Notes under the pieces: model-generated
The model's input: only the letters and a program-made list of their open reading frames with translations
Told to the model about the DNA's origin: nothing
Database searches by the model: none
DNA from: an uncultured Tepidimonas sp.
GTDB taxonomy: Bacteria; Pseudomonadota; Gammaproteobacteria; Burkholderiales; Burkholderiaceae_C
Length of the DNA stretch: 11,369 nucleotides
Assembly: GCA_937949455.1 (NCBI GenBank)
Contig: CALEDU010000113.1
Span: forward strand, 1 to 11,369
Direction: 5' to 3'
Program-made: the position numbers and the translations under genes
Shown here: positions 7,713 to 11,369 of the stretch, piece after piece
Position numbering within the stretch: the stretch's first letter is position 1
Layout of the letters: every line of letters starts with the position of its first letter

Positions 7713-8303
7713 ATGACCCAGCTCAACAAGCCGATTCCGCCGCTGCCGAAACTGATCTTCGCGAGCCGCTGGCTGCAGCTGCCCCTCTACATTGGCCTGA
7801 TCGTGGCACAAGCGGTCTATGTGTACCACTTTTGGGTGGAATTGGTCCACCTGATCGAGGCCGCGTTTGGCAACGAGGCGGCGCTCGCCAAACTGGTCGT
7901 GAGCATTGGCTATGACCCTTCGGCCAAATTGGACGGCCTGAACGAGACCATCATCATGCTGGTGGTACTGGCTCTGATCGACGTGGTGATGATCAGCAAC
8001 CTGCTGATCATGGTCATCGTCGGCGGGTATGAAACCTTCGTCAGCCGCTTGCGGCTGGAAGGCCACCCCGATCAGCCAGAGTGGCTCAACCATGTCAACG
8101 CCGGGGTGCTCAAGGTCAAACTGGCCACGGCCATCATCGGTATCAGCTCGATCCACCTGCTCAAGACTTTCATCAATGCCGGCAGCTACACCGAGAAGGT
8201 GTTGCTGTGGCAGACGCTGATCCACGCCGTATTCCTGCTCAGCGCGCTGGCCATCGCGTTGACCGAGAGGCTCATTCACCACCCGGGCGACGACGACCAC
8301 TGA
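7713..8303 (+). CDS. UPF0114 / YqhA-family inner-membrane protein
   Basis: A 196-residue integral membrane protein of unknown function. It resembles E. coli YqhA and the TIGR00645/UPF0114 family; this is recognised from memory, chiefly the stretch YETFVSRLRLEGHPD followed by PEWLNHVNAG, VKLATAIIGISSIHLLKTFI and an N-terminal SRWLQLPLYIGL. Hydrophobic segments lie at about 20-42, 79-105, 135-152 and 163-184, so probably four membrane spans. The tail is His/Asp-rich (HHPGDDDH). No signal peptide is seen and no strong ribosome binding site. The start at 7713 gives the family-like N-terminus. The next gene, fumarase, begins 67 bases downstream on the same strand, so the two may share a transcript. 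The role is not established for the family. Confidence 0.9.
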   Translation: MTQLNKPIPPLPKLIFASRWLQLPLYIGLIVAQAVYVYHFWVELVHLIEAAFGNEAALAKLVVSIGYDPSAKLDGLNETIIMLVVLALIDVVMISNLLIMVIVGGYETFVSRLRLEGHPDQPEWLNHVNAGVLKVKLATAIIGISSIHLLKTFINAGSYTEKVLLWQTLIHAVFLLSALAIALTERLIHHPGDDDH

Positions 8304-8318
8304 CGCCCACCCTGTCAC

Positions 8319-8339
8319 GCCGTGCCGCACGGGCACGGC
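8319..8339 (+). repeat. Short GC hairpin between the UPF0114 gene and the fumarase gene
   Basis: An 8-bp perfect stem, GCCGTGCC (8319-8326) with GGCACGGC (8332-8339), has a 5-base loop. No T-tract follows, so it is not a standard intrinsic terminator. It could stabilise a processed 3' end or attenuate read-through into the fumarase gene. Confidence 0.45.
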
Positions 8340-8370
8340 ACAGTGTTGCCGTGTCCCAAGGAAATCCCTC

Positions 8371-9921
8371 ATGACCGCCATCAAGCAGGAAGACCTGATC
8401 CAGTCCATCGCCGACGCCTTCCAGTACATCAGCTTCTACCACCCGCTGGACTACATCCAGGCGCTGGGCAAAGCTTATGAGCGTGAGCAAAGCCCGGCCG
8501 CCAAGGACGCCATCGCTCAGATCCTGACCAACAGCCGCCTGAGCGCCGAGGGCCACCGCCCGATCTGCCAGGACACCGGCATCGCGGTCGTGTTCCTGAA
8601 GGTGGGCATGAACGTGACCTGGCCCGACGCCACCATGAGCGTGCAGGAGATGATCAACGAGGGCGTGCGCCGCGCTTACCTCAACCCCGACAATCCGCTG
8701 CGCGCCTCGGTGCTGGCCGACCCGGCCGGTGCGCGCAAAAATACCAAGGACAACACCCCCGCGGTGGTGCACTACGAGATCGTGCCCGGCGACGGCATCG
8801 AGGTCATCTGCGCGGCCAAGGGCGGCGGCTCGGAGAACAAGTCCAAGTTGGCCATGCTCAATCCGTCGGACTCCATCGTCGATTGGGTGCTGAAGACCGT
8901 GCCCACGATGGGCGCGGGCTGGTGCCCGCCAGGCATTCTGGGCATTGGCATCGGCGGCACGCCTGAGAAGGCCATGCTGCTGGCCAAAGAGTCGCTGATG
9001 GCGCCGGTGGACATCCACGAGCTGATCGACAAGAAACGGGCTGGCGCTGCACTCACCCGCTTGGAAGCGCTGCGGCTGGAGCTGTATGAGAAGGTCAATG
9101 CGCTGGGCATCGGCGCGCAAGGCTTGGGGGGCCTGACGACCGTGGTGGATGTCAAGATCCTGGACTACCCCACCCACGCGGCCAGCCTGCCCGTGGCGAT
9201 GATTCCCAACTGCGCGGCCACGCGCCATGTGCACTTCCACCTGGACGGCAGCGGCCCGGCCCAGCTGCAAGCGCCCAAGCTGCAAGACTGGCCCGCCGTG
9301 ACCTGGACGCCCGACACCCAGAGCGCGACCCGCGTCAACCTGGACACCCTGACCAAAGAAGAAGTGGCGTCTTGGCGGGCGGGGCAAAAGCTGCTGCTCA
9401 ACGGCAAGATGCTGACCGGCCGCGACGCCGCCCACAAGCGCATCGCCGACCTGCTGGCCAAGGGCGAAAAGCTGCCAGTGGACTTTACCAACCGCGTGAT
9501 CTACTACGTGGGCCCGGTGGACCCGGTGCGCGACGAGGTGGTGGGCCCCGCTGGCCCCACCACCGCCACCCGCATGGACAAGTTCACCCGCATGATGCTG
9601 GAAAAAACCGGCTTGATTGCCATGATCGGCAAGAGCGAGCGCGGCCCGGTGGCCATCGAGGCCATCCGCGACAACCGCAGCGCCTATCTGATGGCGGTGG
9701 GTGGGGCGGCCTACCTGGTGGCCAAGGCCATCAAGGCGGCCCGCGTGGTGGGCTTCGAAGACCTGGGCATGGAAGCCATTTATGAGTTCGAGGTGCAGGA
9801 CATGCCCGTGACCGTGGCCGTGGATGCCTCCGGCGACAATGTGCACCAAAGCGGCCCAGCCGAGTGGAGCCAGCGCATCGCCCGCGGCGAGTTCAAGGGT
9901 ATCACCGTGATGGCTGGCTGA
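8371..9921 (+). CDS. Fumarate hydratase, class I ([4Fe-4S], single-chain)
   Basis: A TCA-cycle enzyme that interconverts fumarate and malate in the cytoplasm. The 516-residue single chain combines the alpha and beta halves, as in FumA/FumB-type enzymes, and is unrelated to the iron-free FumC. The three expected cluster cysteines are visible: Cys66 in RPICQDTG, Cys185 in GWCPPGILGIGIGG and Cys281 in NCAATRHVHFH. The C-terminal half carries GKMLTGRDAAHKR and YYVGPVDPV, typical of the beta part. An ATG at 8371 follows AAGGAA (8358-8363) at normal spacing. Its stop is 4 bases from the stop of the convergent gene at 9926-10549, leaving no room for a terminator. The oxygen-labile cluster suggests either good repair capacity or a second, stable fumarase elsewhere (inference). 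The symbol is left open because fumA and fumB cannot be separated here. Confidence 0.97.
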   Translation: MTAIKQEDLIQSIADAFQYISFYHPLDYIQALGKAYEREQSPAAKDAIAQILTNSRLSAEGHRPICQDTGIAVVFLKVGMNVTWPDATMSVQEMINEGVRRAYLNPDNPLRASVLADPAGARKNTKDNTPAVVHYEIVPGDGIEVICAAKGGGSENKSKLAMLNPSDSIVDWVLKTVPTMGAGWCPPGILGIGIGGTPEKAMLLAKESLMAPVDIHELIDKKRAGAALTRLEALRLELYEKVNALGIGAQGLGGLTTVVDVKILDYPTHAASLPVAMIPNCAATRHVHFHLDGSGPAQLQAPKLQDWPAVTWTPDTQSATRVNLDTLTKEEVASWRAGQKLLLNGKMLTGRDAAHKRIADLLAKGEKLPVDFTNRVIYYVGPVDPVRDEVVGPAGPTTATRMDKFTRMMLEKTGLIAMIGKSERGPVAIEAIRDNRSAYLMAVGGAAYLVAKAIKAARVVGFEDLGMEAIYEFEVQDMPVTVAVDASGDNVHQSGPAEWSQRIARGEFKGITVMAG

Positions 9922-9925
9922 GCCC

Positions 9926-10549
9926 TCAGTGCAGATGACGAGGTTTGCGCGGGCCACCGTGCCCGCCACCCGGGCCTGCACCGCGCGGCGGTCGGCCGAG
10001 CTGAAGCGAGTTCACCATGGCATCGAAGCGGTTGGAGAACAGGCGGTCGATGGCTTCGACCACGCCGCCGAGTTCGGACGCGTCGAAATGCCGCTCCATG
10101 AGCTGTACGACATCCTGCACCAGCAGATCGCGCTGCACCTGCATGATGGCCGCCGGCGTCGGGCCAACGAAGCACATCAGAAAATCATCGCGCGCCTCGG
10201 CCTCGCTTGGGGCATCTTCCTCGTCGAAATCGAGGTCGTAGAACGACACCTCGATTGCCGCGCCGGTGGCGGCGATTTCGTTCAGACCCATGCAGGCTTC
10301 CTCGATGGCCAGCCTGAAGTCGTCGTCGCCCTCGATGGTCCAGCACATTTGCAGGACGTGCTCCTGCGGATCGAAGCGGATGCCTGGCTCCTCTTCGTAG
10401 GCGCTGGCCGCCGCGTCGATCAGCGAGCGCGCACCGACATACTGCCACAACGGACGCAGCGCCTCCTGAATGTGGGCGTAGTCCACGTCGTCACGCAGGC
10501 GGATGTCGCCATGCACGTGGATCTCGAACGGAGGGTTGTTTTGGCTCAT
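9926..10549 (-). CDS. Conserved acidic protein of unknown function (DUF6806-like)
   Basis: A 207-residue protein, probably cytoplasmic, with no signal peptide or membrane segment. I believe it belongs to a betaproteobacterial DUF (I recall DUF6806), but that is memory only. Visible features: the start MSQNNPPFEIHVHGDIRLRD; a YEEEPGIRFDPQEH segment at about 51-64; an acidic run, FYDLDFDEEDAPSEAEARDD (103-122); a helix-rich MQVQRDLLVQDVVQLMERHF (136-155); and a basic Gly/Pro/His tail (GRPPRG at 185-190, GGGHGG at 194-199, ending PRHLH). The frame stays open upstream through the tRNA region, so the start rests on homology-like content. The ATG at 10549 is chosen because upstream codons read like antisense of the tRNA locus. 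A minus-strand -10 lies about 25-30 bases upstream. There is no obvious Shine-Dalgarno sequence. It converges on the fumarase gene. Confidence 0.85.
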   Translation of the reverse strand: MSQNNPPFEIHVHGDIRLRDDVDYAHIQEALRPLWQYVGARSLIDAAASAYEEEPGIRFDPQEHVLQMCWTIEGDDDFRLAIEEACMGLNEIAATGAAIEVSFYDLDFDEEDAPSEAEARDDFLMCFVGPTPAAIMQVQRDLLVQDVVQLMERHFDASELGGVVEAIDRLFSNRFDAMVNSLQLGRPPRGAGPGGGHGGPRKPRHLH

Positions 10550-10573
10550 GGTCGCGGCGGTCGGAAAACCCAA

Positions 10574-10579
10574 ATTGTA
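10574..10579 (-). promoter_or_regulatory. Possible -10 element for the acidic protein gene
   Basis: TACAAT on the minus strand (5 of 6 to consensus) predicts a start near 10567, giving a leader of about 18 bases before the ATG at 10549. No recognisable -35 at the right spacing. It supports the chosen start over longer in-frame options. Confidence 0.4.
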
Positions 10580-10647
10580 CGGCGCGGGACCGGAACCCGG
10601 CCTGCCCGGCGCCCGGCGGTGGCCAGCGCTGCGCCCTGCCCGCCCGC

Positions 10648-10653
10648 TAGAAT
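10648..10653 (+). promoter_or_regulatory. -10 element of the tRNA-Leu gene
   Basis: TAGAAT lies inside CCCGCTAGAATG (10643-10654), identical over 12 bases to the cytochrome c promoter at 5092-5103. It predicts transcription from about 10660, about 15 bases before the mature tRNA. No good -35 hexamer is visible, as the upstream DNA is almost all G and C. Confidence 0.45.
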
Positions 10654-10674
10654 GGGCAACGCTGGTGTGTCCAA

Positions 10675-10761
<87 letters not shown>

Positions 10762-10808
10762 AACAGGGAAACGAGACACGGAAAACGGGCGCGCACAACG
10801 GGCAGGCA

Positions 10809-11369
10809 TCAACGGCGCTGCCACGCCACGGCAAAAAAACCGTCCGTGCCGTGGCGATGCGGCCACAGGCGCAGTGCACCGCCTTCCACCACCGACGCGG
10901 GGTCGTCCACGCGGGCGTCTGCCAGCAGCGCCTGGGCGTCCAGACGGGTGAAGTCGCCGCGCCGGGCGCTGGTGAAGGCGTGGGCCACGGCTTCGTTCTC
11001 TTCCGCCAACAAGCTGCAGGTGGCGTACACCAGCCGACCGCCGGGCCGCACGAGCGCTGCCGCAGCCCCGAGAATGCGCTGTTGCAAGGCGGCCAGCTCG
11101 GCGACGCTGGCGGGCGTGTGTCGCCACATGAGCTCGGGATGGCGCCGCAGGGTACCCAGTCCACTGCAGGGCGCGTCCACCAGCACACGGTCGATCTTGC
11201 CGGCCAGGCGCTGCAGGCGCTCATCGCCCTCGTGCGCGAGGGCCATGGGGTGTACCTGGGTGAGCCCGGCTCGCTGAGCACGGGCTGGCAGAGCGTCCAG
11301 GCGGCGCGCTGCGGTATCGAAAGCGTACAGGCGGCCGCTGTCACGCATGTCTGCCCCCAGGGCCAGGGT
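10809..11369 (-). CDS. RsmB/NOP-family 16S rRNA (cytosine-C5) methyltransferase, partial (N-terminus off the right edge)
   Basis: The C-terminal 186 residues of an S-adenosylmethionine-dependent RNA cytosine-C5 methyltransferase of the RsmB/NOL1/NOP2 family, which modifies rRNA in the cytoplasm. The visible part begins at TLALGAD, the end of SAM-binding motif I, and continues through RLYAFD (motif II region), DAPCSGLGTLRRHPE (motif IV, Pro-Cys) and YATCSLLAEENE (motif VI, Thr-Cys, the nucleophilic cysteine). It ends with a GTDGFFAVAW strand typical of the family. The frame is open to the edge. RsmB (m5C967) is the likeliest member, but the domain that would separate it from RsmF or other paralogues is outside the window. 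Only 47 bases separate its stop from the tRNA; no strong terminator is seen there. Confidence 0.93.
   Translation of the reverse strand, partial: TLALGADMRDSGRLYAFDTAARRLDALPARAQRAGLTQVHPMALAHEGDERLQRLAGKIDRVLVDAPCSGLGTLRRHPELMWRHTPASVAELAALQQRILGAAAALVRPGGRLVYATCSLLAEENEAVAHAFTSARRGDFTRLDAQALLADARVDDPASVVEGGALRLWPHRHGTDGFFAVAWQRR

Noticed and set aside
8272..9981. 569-codon minus-strand open frame opposite the fumarase gene
   Set aside because: His/Gly/Ala-rich antisense shadow of a clear class I fumarase.

Overview
The window is GC-rich chromosomal DNA with tightly packed housekeeping genes. Gene content, codon use and protein style point to a betaproteobacterium of the order Burkholderiales, probably close to Comamonadaceae. 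This is inferred from recognising protein families, not from a database search. I see no insertion sequence, integrase, phage gene, CRISPR array, toxin-antitoxin pair or defence-type gene.

Layout from left to right. (1) A minus-strand heavy-metal P-type ATPase of the CcoI/FixI type runs off the left edge. A perfect 20-bp FNR-type palindrome lies just upstream of its start. (2) Minus-strand lgt (prolipoprotein diacylglyceryl transferase) is divergent from a small plus-strand gene of unknown function with a strong ribosome binding site. (3) Minus-strand ilvD (dihydroxy-acid dehydratase) converges on that small gene with only 8 bases between the stops. (4) A 317-base gap holds a recognisable promoter and one doubtful membrane-peptide ORF. 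It is followed by a plus-strand periplasmic class I cytochrome c. (5) A symmetric terminator separates the cytochrome from minus-strand acs (acetyl-CoA synthetase). (6) Divergent from acs, and possibly co-transcribed, are a UPF0114/YqhA-type membrane protein and a class I iron-sulfur fumarase. (7) A minus-strand acidic protein of unknown function ends 4 bases from the fumarase stop. (8) A plus-strand tRNA-Leu(UAA) follows. (9) The C-terminal part of a minus-strand RsmB/NOP-family RNA cytosine-C5 methyltransferase runs off the right edge.

Functionally the region is core metabolism: branched-chain amino acid synthesis (ilvD), acetate activation (acs), the TCA cycle (fumarase), respiration (cytochrome c and a copper ATPase probably serving cbb3 oxidase assembly), lipoprotein maturation (lgt) and translation (tRNA-Leu, RNA methyltransferase). 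There is no sign of one dedicated multi-gene system. The genes mostly face away from or toward each other as short units. The most interesting items are the FNR box, whose geometry predicts an almost leaderless ATPase transcript, two small genes of unknown function, and two convergent gene pairs with no room for a terminator between them.
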